Position numbers and translations under genes: made by a program. A stretch of DNA of 64,000 nt from Gnetum montanum (taxonomy: Eukaryota > Streptophyta > Gnetopsida > Gnetales > Gnetaceae): contig MNCI01033568.1 in the NCBI GenBank assembly GCA_015680685.1, forward strand, positions 231,524-295,523, in the 5' to 3' direction. The notes beneath the pieces were generated by a model. It saw nothing but the letters and a program-made list of their open reading frames with translations. It was not told where the DNA came from and did not search any database. Positions 35,001 through 45,800 of the stretch are shown in pieces (positions within the stretch are counted from its first letter, which is position 1; each line of letters starts with the position of its first letter).

Positions 35001-35517
35001 CTTGCTGAAGCGGATGCTTAGCAACAATAAGAGGCTATGGCATGAGAAAATCCTCTACGTTCTATGGGCCTATAGAATGACATGCAAGACCATGATAAGG
35101 AAGACTCCTTACAACCTTGTTTATGGATCTAAAGCTATGTTGCCTCTTGAGTTGTAGGTACCATCACTTTGGATGATCCTATCTGATGTCATGAGTGAAG
35201 CCCAGAACAACGAGTCATGGATCATCGATCTCGACTCAATAGGGGAGGAGCACGCATAGATGCTGAGCCACATAAAGTGCTACCAAAGCAAGCAACAACA
35301 AAAGTGTTGTGCAAACACGCATCAATGGCAAGTGCAGAAGGGAGACCTTATCCTCAAAGCTATCCATGAGCATGTGAGCAAATTCTTAGCCAACTGGAAA
35401 GGCCCATACATGGTCACTAAAGCCTTTGGGAATGGAGCTTTCAAGCTGGCGGACATGGATGGAAATGAGTTTGCCAACCTAGTGAATCACTTGTATCTCA
35501 ATCCATACTACATCTGA
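32061..35517 (+). pseudogene. Decayed RT - RNase H - archaeal-type RNase H - integrase of element C
   Basis: Order on the plus strand: pre-RT motif LGLDPR near 32395-32415 (entered by a frame break near 32340). RT about 32530-33200, with LSFMDGFSGYNQIRIN near 32710-32757 and active site YMDD near 32910. First RNase H about 33330-33640 (ALVFALKKWRHYLF). A second RNase H about 33790-34190 (LHFDGA; NVAKYEGLLRGLLASQ; HGDSQLVLNQI), the mark of Tat elements. Integrase about 34440-35160, with zinc-binding His near 34480, core WGLDLIGPI near 34675, and SPYYPQVNG near 34943. The GPYMV module near 35400 is followed by the final stop at 35515-35517. Frameshifts and about twenty stops. Confidence 0.85.
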
Positions 35518-36863
35518 AGCATGAATGTGATAAGCAGCGTCCGTTACGATGTTAAAGTGGCGGCAACAAGCAACGTTCGCTATGACATTAAACTGGTAGC
35601 AACAAGCAGTGTCTACTACGACATTAAACTAATGGCGACCATCCACTATGATGTAAAACTAGCATAGCTAGTCTGCTATGACTATAAACTAGCATGACAC
35701 ATCTGCTATGATGTTAAACTGGCATGTACGATCTGCTGGGACCTTAAACCAGAACAGTGGTCCACTGGGACCCTAAACCAGCACACGGTGCACCAAGACC
35801 TTAAACTTGGTTCGCTTCATGTCCCTAGCATGCATCTATGTCAAGTACACATTGAATAAGCGTGCATAGTGATGACATGGGGGCAGGATGTTGTAGCTAT
35901 AGAACACAGTTCATGACGCAATGGGAACACGATCTAGAACATACGTGACACCGCCACACATGGCATTGTGTTGATCCTCTAGAGATCTCATATGACATTA
36001 CACTAGCCCTCTAGATCTACCATCTCCATGGTACACCACCCAGATGGTAGTTCCTTGGCCAGTGCCTGACACTGGAGTTCCAACAATATTGTGGCCCAGC
36101 CACAATATTGTTCTCCTACAGCCCCCTACCAACACCTCGGCACAAACAATGTTTAGCTATGTGGTAGATGATCCCATAGCTGAACTGAGAATGCATGCCT
36201 TTGGCAGGGGTTTTTGAGCATCTGCACTCATACCAACTCCCAGCACCTCCGACGTTGGCTCTGCCATGCCGGTGCTGCCAAGGCCATTGCTAGCCTTCCT
36301 ACCTTGGACATCGCACACCAGCAATGATGTCCAAGAGCTTCAACAACATCTATAGCAATAAATACCTTTGCCCTCATAGGTCTAAGGTATGTCTTCCCAT
36401 AGCAGCAAATGCTACAACGTCGTGAAGTAAGTGCCTTGACTAGCTTGGCTACTTTAGAGTGCAAATTCCATGACATGCGTAACACAGCTCATTGCATGGA
36501 AAGCATCTATAGGTAGGTCAAAACCCTACATGGATGTAACATAACTCATCCTGGGAAAGAAACACCTATCCTAAGAGAGGTTGAAGGTTAGTGAGAGTAA
36601 AGATGAAAATGCCAACAACTCCCTCATGAGCACTCCGATGAGGGACTCTGCTCAGCCTCATCTTTACCCTTTTTCCTAAACCTCCTTCCTCCCTACTTCA
36701 CCATTTCCCCCTACAAAAACCAATGCAACACTCTCAAGCATAGCCAAGCAATATCTTGACGATCACCAAGTAGCAACATTAGCATCGTGTCTTCCGTGGT
36801 GTTTCATATTCTTTGTCAACATCTCTCGAGCCCATCCTGTAAATGTTGACAAAGAGGGGCCAA
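35518..36863 (+). other. Element C 3' non-coding region, tandem repeats and polypurine tract
   Basis: 35520-35830 carries diverged units of about 45-60 bp built on TATGACATTAAACTGG and GGGACCTTAAACCAG. The purine tract ACAAAGAGGGG at 36849-36859 lies just before the LTR start (36864). No gene seen between. Confidence 0.7.
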
Positions 36864-38538
36864 TTAAACACCCCAAAATTTGAAGGCATGCTTGCTTCAC
36901 CAGGTCTTTGCAATGCACGTAGCGTCATGGCATTTCTTTAGGAGATGGATGCTTTGATGTTCAGACTATCCAATTCAACAATTTTTCTACCCTAGGTGTC
37001 AACAAGCTAAACAAATTCTCTAGCCTGCCCACCTGAGTAGTTCACCTAGCCGACTGTGCACTTAGGAGTGGTGCGTGGAATTGCTGGTAGTGCTCAAAAC
37101 ATGCAAACTGCTTTAGCAAGTTTTCTAAGACAAGGAGTTTTGCTATGCTATGCTACGCTATGTAGTGTAGCAGACTTTAGAATACGTTTGTAGAAGCGCA
37201 ATGCTACGCTATGCTATGTTGCACAGTGTAGCATAATGTAGCAAAAAACTAGATGGTCAGTCCCCTCACTCGACTTTAATACCTTCAACAATGTCTCCTT
37301 CCGTCAGAAAGTGGTGAAATTGGCAAAAGAAGGTCATGTTTTCTACTATGCTATGCTAAGCTACATGGCGCAGCGAGGCATAGCAAGTCTACGAAAGTGA
37401 TAGAAGGTAACTCGAATGGTGGGATCAGCAAGTTCGCAAGCTTCATAGTGCAAAAGGCAAAGTTTGTAGATTGGCAGTGTTTTTTGTGAGTAAGGATAGC
37501 TACTATGGTATGATAAACTATGTAGCGTAGCATAGTATAGCAAATATGCAATAAAAAGTTAGTGCACTTCAAAGGTTTCCAATGCATGTAGCAGGACACA
37601 ATGCAAAATTTTTTGCTTCGAACCGACAGCTATGCTACACTACGTAGCATAGCACAGCATGAAAAAATACTACGCTACGTCAAACATGCTATGCTAAAAA
37701 GCATAGCAAAGCATGGCAAGTAGTTACGTGACATTAATGCACCTCACCTAATTGCACCATTGCTCTAACAACACAATTACAGCATGGTAGGCTTGTAATT
37801 ACGACATGGTAGGCTCGCCCAACTGTCATGCAAGCACGTGCAGCATAGATAGGTCAGCATAAGCCCAGGGCATATGACGTCCAAACTGCATCTTTCACGT
37901 GCCCTTGTTCCTCTCAATACCCCAACGAGCAATGCTTGAAGGGTCCGGGTCTAATTTTTAGCAATTTTGGATTGGCTAACAATTTTGTTGGTTGACAAGA
38001 AAAAATGTTAGCAATGTAAGCTTCCTATTTAACATTGTAAATAGTTAGCACTCTCAGTTGGCATTTTGTTCTACTCTTTTCTACTACCTTGGTAGCACTT
38101 CGCATTGTTAACGCCTGAGTTCGTATTCGAGCACACAACTGTCTTGCTCTACACGTCTTGGTTACTCTTGAGTTCTCTACACTTCTTAGGGTTGTGCAAC
38201 CAATAGTATCCATCTTAACAGAGTGAAGTCATAGCTTCGAAGTGGTGCATTTTTCTAACTACATTTTACTTTGTCTCCTATTTACTATTGCATTTTATAC
38301 TATTTTCTGTCTCTTTTACATTTAAGAATTACTTTGCACTATTAGTTTCATTTCCAAATTATCTGGTTGCAAAATGTTATATTAACACCGACTAATTCCC
38401 TGTCTGATTGACCAGACCTTTCAGGGTACCCCATTTCTATTCCATCCAACATGACCCTCCTATGGAAATAGGGTTAAGACTATTAATGACTGACGACCTC
38501 TCGGTGTTTTCCAGCCGCTGACATTTTCAATTTCTACA
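36864..38538 (+). repeat. 3' LTR of element C
   Basis: 1675 bp, aligned throughout with 25059-26747. It begins TTAAACACCCC (the G of the TG terminus is mutated) and ends TTCTACA, followed by the target copy GTGAG at 38539-38543. Confidence 0.88.
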
Positions 38539-38543
38539 GTGAG

Positions 38544-40719
38544 GTTGAGGAGTGATGTGACTAGTAGAGTCATGTGGAGAGATTGATTACTACATGTAAT
38601 ATCCATATGGGTCAGGTTGCTAGTAAGGATACTATTGCCTTGGTGGTGGCATTCCCCATGATTGTGGGTATTACCATTATTGATACTACTCGATTGGTTG
38701 TAGTGGTGTTCCACTTGGATAATATGTTAAGGGTTGGTGGAACTACCTTGAATTACCTTGAGGATAAGGTAACCTTCAGGGTGTTTGCCTTTTTTTTAAT
38801 TGTGGGTTGAGTGCATACACCTCAGAATCCTATAGATGTGAGATTATAGGGCAACATCCCTTAGGATGGTCATATTGGCATATCTCACATCTACTATCAT
38901 TGTCTGTATCCAAATCACAACTTCTTCAATGATGGAAACTTTTCCCTTACCCTTGTTATGTGCATGTTTAGTATCTTTTTTTTTTTTTATGATCACTACC
39001 TTGCTCTCTAGACTCCTCTACTATTTTAAGAATAGTTTGAAATCTGTCATCTAGGAAATCCCACATTTGATCTACCTTTGTCAATACTTCTGATGCTAAT
39101 TTTTGGATAGGAAAATTTTTCTTATTCACCATCTCTTCGAGTGGTGACTCTTCTTCATCCTCACAAAATCTTACTTCCCTTCTTCGGAGGGAAGGATCTC
39201 TATTATATTCCTTCACACTCTCTCCTTTCCTTAGCTCACCTTCTTCTTTAGCAACCTGCTCCAATAATCTTTGAACTTGATGGGTCCTAAGCTCATATAG
39301 CCTCCCTTGGGCATATGTCCCAAGGGTTCTTCATGTTTCATACCTAATCCCATCTACAAGATGGCGTAGTTGACTCCTTTGCGAATAACCATGACTAGGA
39401 TAATGATGTAACACTACATAATACCAGTCCATGGTAGCATCGAAGGGTTCATGTCCTCCTTATTTCTAGCCTTGAATTTGCTTTCAAAGGTTGGATAGTC
39501 GGGAGTACATTTGGTACTTATCGTTTGAACAATTCTAACATGGTACTCCACCTATGAATGAATTCTAGTTCTAAGGATCAGTACTAGCTCTCCACTTCTT
39601 TGACTAGTGTCCATGGGAATAACTTAAGTTTTTTCCATTCGCTTTCTATGTTTTGTAAGGCACATGCATCATGAAATTCTTGTAGATGATTTTGAGGATC
39701 AGCATTGGATCCACCTTCAAATCATGGAATATTGTTCATGTCTAATCTATTGATCCTACTATCCTTTTGGTGCCTTGTTGGGATCCTAGAGGCCTTAGTT
39801 ATGTCTAACATACTTCAAGTAGTGAGTAGGGGTTCATCATGATTGTCCCATCTATGGCATCTATGATGCCTATGTTGTTCCCTACTCTCCCTTCTTTCAC
39901 AGTGTGTTTCTCTAGAATTTCCTTGTCCCCTTTATCAACTATTTTGTCTATGACTCTCATTTTGCTTACCCTTATCCCCATGGTCTTTTTCTTTGTGACT
40001 ACATCTAGATCCTAATGGAAAGGGTGAAGGAGATGATGAAGGTGAAGAAGAAGGGGAACCATCACCATGTTGGTGCCTACTTCCTTCTCTTCGGTGGTGA
40101 TGGCCTCTGTCGTGATTACGATCGAAATGTCCATCTTTGTCATGTGCTCATGTTGCTTTTTTAGACCCTTTGAATCTATCGGTACCAGAATCTTGGTTAT
40201 GGATAGTTAAGTAAAGATTCTGATACACAACTCCTTGATTGAAGTCAACAGGAGGAACATCTTATGTGGGAAACTACCTGAGGCAGGTTCACCACCCTCA
40301 TTTTTAGTTAGGACATGTGTGAAATTCTGTGACAACTTTCCCTTCATGGATTCATGACATCTCTTTTGCTACAAATCCCTTTGACGTTGTGCCTCCATGG
40401 GTCGATACTCTCTCAAGTCATGATCATGCATAATGTACTCTACCTATAAATGCTACATACCAATTCATGTGAGATCCTGAAGAAGCATGCTTGAGACAGA
40501 GAGATTAGGAGGTAACACTATGTTACCTTCTAAGTCTCGCCAACACAGTTGTTCATCCTAGTGGAGGATAAAGGTAAATTTTGGTACATATTCACCATGA
40601 TGAACATATACCACATGAAACTGTTGAGGGATTAGCAGATTATCATGTGTACTATGCCTCCAATTATTCCTTGTATCAAACCTAGGCAGTGAAACACTTT
40701 TGTACGAAGAAGGAGACAT
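38544..40719 (-). pseudogene. Decayed gag of element B
   Basis: The ATG at 40719 (MSPSSYKSVSLPRFD) lies 120 bp from the primer site. The order matches element E gag: N-terminal region (YVPKFTFILH near 40560-40590), a charged His/Lys/Arg linker, a capsid-like stretch near 39450-39640, then a well-preserved open stretch at 38968-39264 (acidic and basic, with FPIQKLASEVLTKVDQMWDF). The distal low-complexity linker is cut by element C. Many stops. Confidence 0.75.
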
Positions 40720-40838
40720 GATTGTCTATTTAGTGTGCAATGTATTCTTATTTATTAGTTTTCTTTAACCAAACCTAAGGATTCATTCCAATGATGTGAA
40801 ATATTTATTATGTTCTAGTTAGCACACAAACAACAAAG

Positions 40839-40857
40839 TCCTTGGCAATGGTGCCAA
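40839..40857 (-). other. Primer-binding site of element B
   Basis: The minus strand reads TTGGCACCATTGCCAAGGA, immediately after the LTR. It matches the Athila tRNA-Asp-type site TGGCGCCGTTGCCGGGGA if its CpG and CNG cytosines have mutated. Confidence 0.7.
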
Positions 40858-41302
40858 TGATGAGCGGTGAGGTATCCCTATGCTCAACCATACAAATATG
40901 AGCATACATAGACAATCTTGTCAAATTCCAAGGACTAAGTGCTTATGCGCCTTGATGGAACAAGGATCGGTTGGTTAATCATTATCTTCCCAAGCTTACT
41001 TTTATGTCATGATTGTATAGTTAAGTAAACCTTAGACATATGATTTTTATGGCTTTTATCTTTTTATTGTCTTGGTACTAGTAAGGGAGGAGAGAGATAA
41101 CTAAGTAACTAATTTAATTTAACTACTAATTAACTAGGCTTCAATTAATCCTATCACCAGTATCTGTTCTCACTTATCATACAAATCCTGAACTAGTGCA
41201 ACACTACTAGGATTACCAAGCACTAATTGTTATTGGGTTACCAAGTGTTACATGCATGCTCGAAGTGATTATACTGAGCATGGTTAGTTAGGAGAGTTGT
41301 AA

Positions 41303-41350
<48 letters not shown>

Positions 41351-41717
41351 CATTAATTATCTAAGAAAATCATTAAAACTCTAAAAATAACATTAATTAA
41401 TCTATTCTGAATGCTACAAGATTTATCACAAAGTTTGTCATTATTGTCGTACACAAGGTGTGCTCAGGTACACAATGCTCGAATAAAGATCTATTCACTT
41501 TATGAATCCTATTGTGGGCATGCAGAAATAATTCTAACTCTAAGAGGTAGAAAAGGTAAGATTTTTGGTAATGGAATAAGACTAACTATGCAAGCCAAGT
41601 GCACCCACCACTTATTTATAGGCAATGAGGTAGCATGTGATATCAGGTATCTGACATCCCATGGCAAGCTTCGATATCGCAGACCCAATATTGTGGCCCT
41701 GATATCACAGTTCATCA
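40858..41717 (-). repeat. 5' LTR of element B
   Basis: 860 bp, TGATGA...TCATCA, TATA box (plus-strand TATTTATA) at 41613-41620, GA run 41306-41349. It is longer than the 3' LTR through the GA run and about 30 bp of extra GATATC-like sequence near 41680-41710. Confidence 0.9.
41306..41349. repeat. GA microsatellite in B 5' LTR
   Basis: GA run interrupted once by AAAG near 41336-41341. It corresponds to the 24-bp run in the partner LTR. Confidence 0.9.
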
Positions 41718-41722
41718 CTAAT

Positions 41723-42137
41723 GAAAAATATTTAATAAATAATTAAACATTGAATCCATAATTGAAATAGCTAATCTATCTAAAGTATTACAAGGTTTAT
41801 CAAAAAGATCATCTTTATTGTCACACACATGATTGTGTTCAGGTATAACAATGCTCAAACAAAGATCCATACACTCAATGACTCCTATTGCGGGCACTCA
41901 GGAGAAAAATTTGAACTTTCAAATGGAAAAACTACAAGAGCTCTACTACAACTATAATCTCTACTTTTCATAAACGTGACTACATGCACATATTTATAGT
42001 TGACTATAGGCACTTCATTGACAGGGCCACATTGATGCATGATAGGATGTGTCAACTAGACCTTATTGATGAGGCCTAGATGATGAGGTCACATCGACGA
42101 AGTGTCATTGATGTAGCTGATACAATGCAACTCACCA
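41723..42137 (-). repeat. 3' LTR of element E, proximal fragment
   Basis: Resumes after B and aligns with 53893-54306. TATA box (plus-strand TATTTATA) at 41991-41998. U3 carries GATGAGGCCTAGATGATGAG-type repeats. It ends CTCACCA, followed on the plus strand by TAACCCCATG, the complement of the polypurine tract. Confidence 0.85.
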
Positions 42138-42394
42138 TAACCCCATGACTAAATGAAAACTCATCCTTTATTTCTTTTACAAAATTGTAAAGGTATGAGA
42201 TTATTAACTAACTTTTTCTCAAATAAAAGAATTGACTGACTTGACAAAAAATAGAGTGCTGAAGTGTACGGTTCAACACATTATGAAAACTGAAGCTGCT
42301 AAGGACAAAAAATTGAACACCATGACTTAAATCTTCAAAAATTAGACAACATGTTCCTTGATGGTGTGGAGCTTCTTGGAGAAGATCAAACTAT
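42138..42394 (-). other. Short non-coding tail and polypurine tract of element E
   Basis: The minus strand CATGGGGTTA at 42138-42147 precedes the LTR. The rest separates the extra ORF from the LTR. Confidence 0.6.
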
Positions 42395-45242
42395 CCTAGG
42401 CAGTGGTGGTTCATGAGGCTTCGAGGGACCTTCATTGGCTTCATGCACAAGTGATGGTTGAGCTGGCTATGGCTATCCTATTGCTACTACAACTTCAAGT
42501 GGGAGGTGAAAAGCATCTAGTAGTGCTTTCATTTTCTCCTCTTTACTTCTAGGATCATGCATTATCCACATATCTTACCCAATGTGGGTTGAAATGGGCA
42601 CATCCCAAGGACACAAGATTGTTGGAAATAACTCCTTTACGTTGATGAACTAGGTAGCAAACTATTTGCATGCAATGTCAAATTCCCTGACTGTGTATTT
42701 TAACTCCTTGTAGTCATTCATTTGTTTGGCTAGGTTCTCAACTATAGATTGTTGATCTCTGAATTACCCTCTGAGAACTTCAAATTCAATGTTAGTAATC
42801 TCAAACTTTTGCTTGGTGTCCTTGTGGTGTTTGAACTTGACCTCGTATAGTATATACAAGCTAGCCACTTATTTTTCTAACTCTAATCGTGGCCATCTGG
42901 TAGTCAACATTACCAAGTTTTCATAAAAAAGATTGGCCAACTTCATATACTTTTTCATTTCCTCGATCTACAACTCCTTTAAGTGGATCTCCACTTTGTT
43001 GTAGGTGTCAATCCCATCAATGATGGGTTGCCACACTTCTCTTCCTTATTGGAGTTGCTAGAGGGCTTCATTCATTGTTTCCTTCATCATCTAGATGTGT
43101 TTCTCATTAACTTCTTTCTGTAAGCCAACCTAGTCCCTGTAATGATTTTTTACCTTCTTAGATTTTAGGGCTTCATTCTTCCAAGTGGTGATTTTGATGG
43201 GAGACTTTTAATGTAAGGTGCATACCTCCTCCATTGATAGATTACAATTTTTCATGGCCAATTTCTTGAGTTTAGTGTTTACTTTGGCAAGTTACTCCTA
43301 CTATTGATGAATAAATTCTTGCATTTGATCCTTCTAAGCATCAACATTTTGTAGGTGATGATTCTATGTAGTCAATGTTTCATTCTCCTAGTGCATTTGA
43401 TTCAAGTCCTTTTGGATTGATTATGTTTCAACTTCTACTATGGACTATTTAAAGATGGCTATCATTGCCTCCTCCTTAGCCTTCTAAAATCATTCTTGAA
43501 GCTATTTAATAGCTTCATCTCTTGTCATTATTGGGCTGAGGATTGCTTGATCTGCAAGTTGGTCATAAAGTTTGGCAACTTCTGCAGCCAAGCATTGATT
43601 TTTCTCTTGGGCCATTTATAGTTACCCCTCTAAACTGATGCATTTTTTCCTTGTGTTTAGCAGCTTCGACTAGGTTGCAATGATGTTTTCTGGAAGATCC
43701 AAGATGTTCAAAGTTGGTTGCCTGGTTCCTACTAATCGTTCTAGCAACTTTTCTTGCTAGGCTACATTCAATTTCCTACTAACCATGCCTACGGATGTCT
43801 ACACATCTTGAAGTGTAGATATGTCTAGTATAGATGTCGTGGATGCATTCAATGCTTTTGCTACATAGTCAGCAACCACTTCTACCATTGTCTCCTACCC
43901 TTGGTGCTACATTACCAAGATAGTTACCCCTTTGCCTTCCTCCAACCCCACTGAGAAAGTGGTAACATTCTCAAAGATTTCTAGGAATAGATGGTGTGTT
44001 GATAGTGACACCATCAACTCTTGAGCATTGGGATTTGACCTTACCGGAAGCTATGTTTTTTGGGTAGATAAAATGAGACCACCGCTCTCCATCTAGCTAA
44101 CTATTTGGGCCACTTCATTAAGGTGATTCATTATTGGCCAGTACATAGATGGATCTGACCCACTCATTCCTGCTTGTTGCTCTTCTTTTCTAAAGAGATA
44201 TTCTCAAATTTTTCATAAATGCTCAATGGTTTCATGGCCTCTGGTGTTATTTCCTAAGTGGGTGGTGGTGGTTGCAACTCCTCTAATTAAGTTGGCATTG
44301 GCATCTTTTCTTTCATGATCTTAGACCATGAAGCCAAAGGAGTATCCCTGAGTGTATCATTAGAGTAGCAAATAATGCCCACCCTCTTGCAAATTTTTCA
44401 AATGAGGCATGGAAAGAGCAGGGTTTTCCTTCCACATTCATTTTCTTTGAAACGTTTCTCAATCTTCAAGTATAGCAGTTGTGGAAGGTTAATGGAGAAC
44501 TTTCTACTTAGAGTGGTGCATGCTTAGGTAGAGAAAGTAGTCACCTTGCTTGGCCTCATTATTGGATTAAGGTGATAGGACATAATCTTGGAGTAAATTT
44601 GCTCCACCAGTGTGAGCGCACCATACTCCTTATGGTCCACCCCATAGGAACACTAGGTCCACTCCTTCTTGGTCTTAGGGTCACCTTGCATGGATAATTC
44701 TACCAGCTATGTTCTAGTGTCAAGAAACCCAAATACCTATGCAATAGATTCTATAGAGTAGGACATTTGAATGTCCTTAATCTTGATTGTAGATCTTAGC
44801 CTTTGATTATTTCAGAAAAGCTATGTCTCTCCCATGTACCACTTCCCACTGGATGTGATGATTGGCCACATGGGAGAGGTTTGCAGTTGAGTCTTGACAT
44901 CCTCTCGAGCTTTCTCCAAAAATGGTCCAAAGTTGATCTCTTGAAGAAATTTTTTTTGAATCTCTTAAGAGGTGATGATATCAAGGAAATCTTAAGTTAA
45001 AGTGACCTCAATCCTTAGTGTGGGCCCAAGCACTTCTCCTCATTATGATTGTTTAGTCAACATTTCTTCTTTTACAATCTGTCAGATGGATTCCACTTTG
45101 GGCTCCTCACGAAGAGGTCTTATTGCATGGGTTGCTTCTAGTAGTTCTTGGCCTTATTCTTGTTAGCCCCTTCTAGATCTGGGCTGCTTCTTTCATGGTT
45201 ACAAAGGTTCTCCTTCCTGCAAACATTTTTTTATGTTGTCAT
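42395..45242 (-). pseudogene. Extra long ORF of element E in env position (not assigned)
   Basis: Minus strand, ATG at 45242 directly after an acceptor-like TTATAG. About 950 codons with many TAG stops. N-terminal third: conserved with element F (SPMWPIIT near 44870; GDPKTKKEWT near 44660; GRKTLLFPCLI near 44400; KICKRVGI). FPCLI plus Cys-x3-Gly recalls the plant retrotransposon protein family found in Athila-type elements (low-confidence inference). Middle, about 42900-43650: rich in Lys, Glu, Gln, Leu, Met and Asn with heptad-like spacing, probably coiled coil. C-terminus, about 42400-42480: proline-rich (PHEPPLPR). I see no signal peptide or membrane segment typical of an envelope protein. 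Function unknown. Confidence 0.6.
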
Positions 45243-45566
45243 CTATAATCATAATAAGATCATGTATTAGCAATAATTTTTATAACCTTGAAACATTTGG
45301 GATACCTTATCTCTTAAGGATTGTTACACTTGGCTAAGTTATGATTATCATTTATTTAATTAATCCAATTATAATTTTTTTTATGTATTAGCATTAATAA
45401 AGCATCTTGGGGGTTTTTGAAAAGGTTAACTCGTGAAAAAGCTTATGTTTATATGTGGTTAAGGTTATTGTTAAACTTTGGGGGTGTTAGGAAAACTTCC
45501 AAAAACTTTCATCAATTTTTGCATTTGAAATCTTAAGGTTTGTGGTTCCCACAATAAAGATCTTAC
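45243..45566 (-). other. Putative intron before the extra ORF of element E
   Basis: Donor GGAG|GTAAGATC at 45566 and acceptor GATTATAG|ATG at 45243, 324 bp. Element F has the same arrangement (57927 to 57636). In A and B the donor position reads GGAGGTTTGC and GGAGGTTCGC. Splicing is inferred. Confidence 0.4.
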
Positions 45567-45714
45567 CTCCATCAAGTACAAAACCAAAAAATGGAGTGAT
45601 TTGGACAAATGGTTGGGAAGTTATGATCTTTGGAAGGTTCTGGGCTCTGAAAAATTTCAAAAACTCCCCTTGTGTTATGGGTAAATGGTAAAAAAATTGC
45701 AAAGTTTTTGATGG

Positions 45715-45800
45715 TATATATAGGGTTTTTGCTCTAGATCAACAAGGTCTAGTCGACTAGGCCTTATCAACTAGGGTGGATGCATCGATGGGGCATGAAC
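45715..45800 (-). promoter_or_regulatory. Internal promoter-like module of element E
   Basis: TATATATA at 45715-45722. About 20 bp upstream (minus strand) lies TCGACTAGACCTTGTTGATC, a motif almost identical to one in the U3 of element F's LTR (55861-55890), and GGCCTAGTCGAC. Motif, TATA, donor and acceptor follow each other toward the extra ORF. Confidence 0.45.

Larger units (their letters stand above)
25059..38538 (+). mobile_element. Element C: Tat-lineage Ty3/gypsy retrotransposon inserted in B
   Basis: Complete in outline: LTRs 25059-26747 (1689 bp) and 36864-38538 (1675 bp), target duplication GTGAG, gag, protease, RT, RNase H, a second archaeal-type RNase H, integrase, polypurine tract. 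The second RNase H, the gag motif with Cys-x2-His and Gly-His, and the protease motif NLILGRPWL are marks of the Tat group. It lacks a long frame before gag (only about 450 bp), unlike Ogre. Its LTRs differ by about 13% over the first 250 positions by eye. All reading frames are broken. Confidence 0.9.
18955..41717 (-). mobile_element. Element B: Athila-like retrotransposon inserted in the 3' LTR of E, host of C
   Basis: 3' LTR 18955-19764 and 5' LTR 40858-41717, both TGATGA...TCATCA. Target duplication CTAAT at 18950-18954 and 41718-41722. The interior is split by element C (25059-38538). Internal parts: primer site 40839-40857, gag 38544-40719, protease to integrase 21729-24700, short 3' region 19765-21728. 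By eye I count about 33 differences in the first 243 LTR positions (about 13-14%). Unlike E and F it has no long reading frame after integrase. Confidence 0.92.

Noticed and set aside
42395-45242. Retroviral envelope gene in the env position
   Set aside because: No signal peptide, cleavage site or membrane segment could be seen; called an unassigned extra ORF instead.
45715-45800. Internal module as a leftover solo LTR inside element E
   Set aside because: Only the motif-TATA part is LTR-like; no LTR ends or target duplication, and element F has it at the same place. Not fully excluded.
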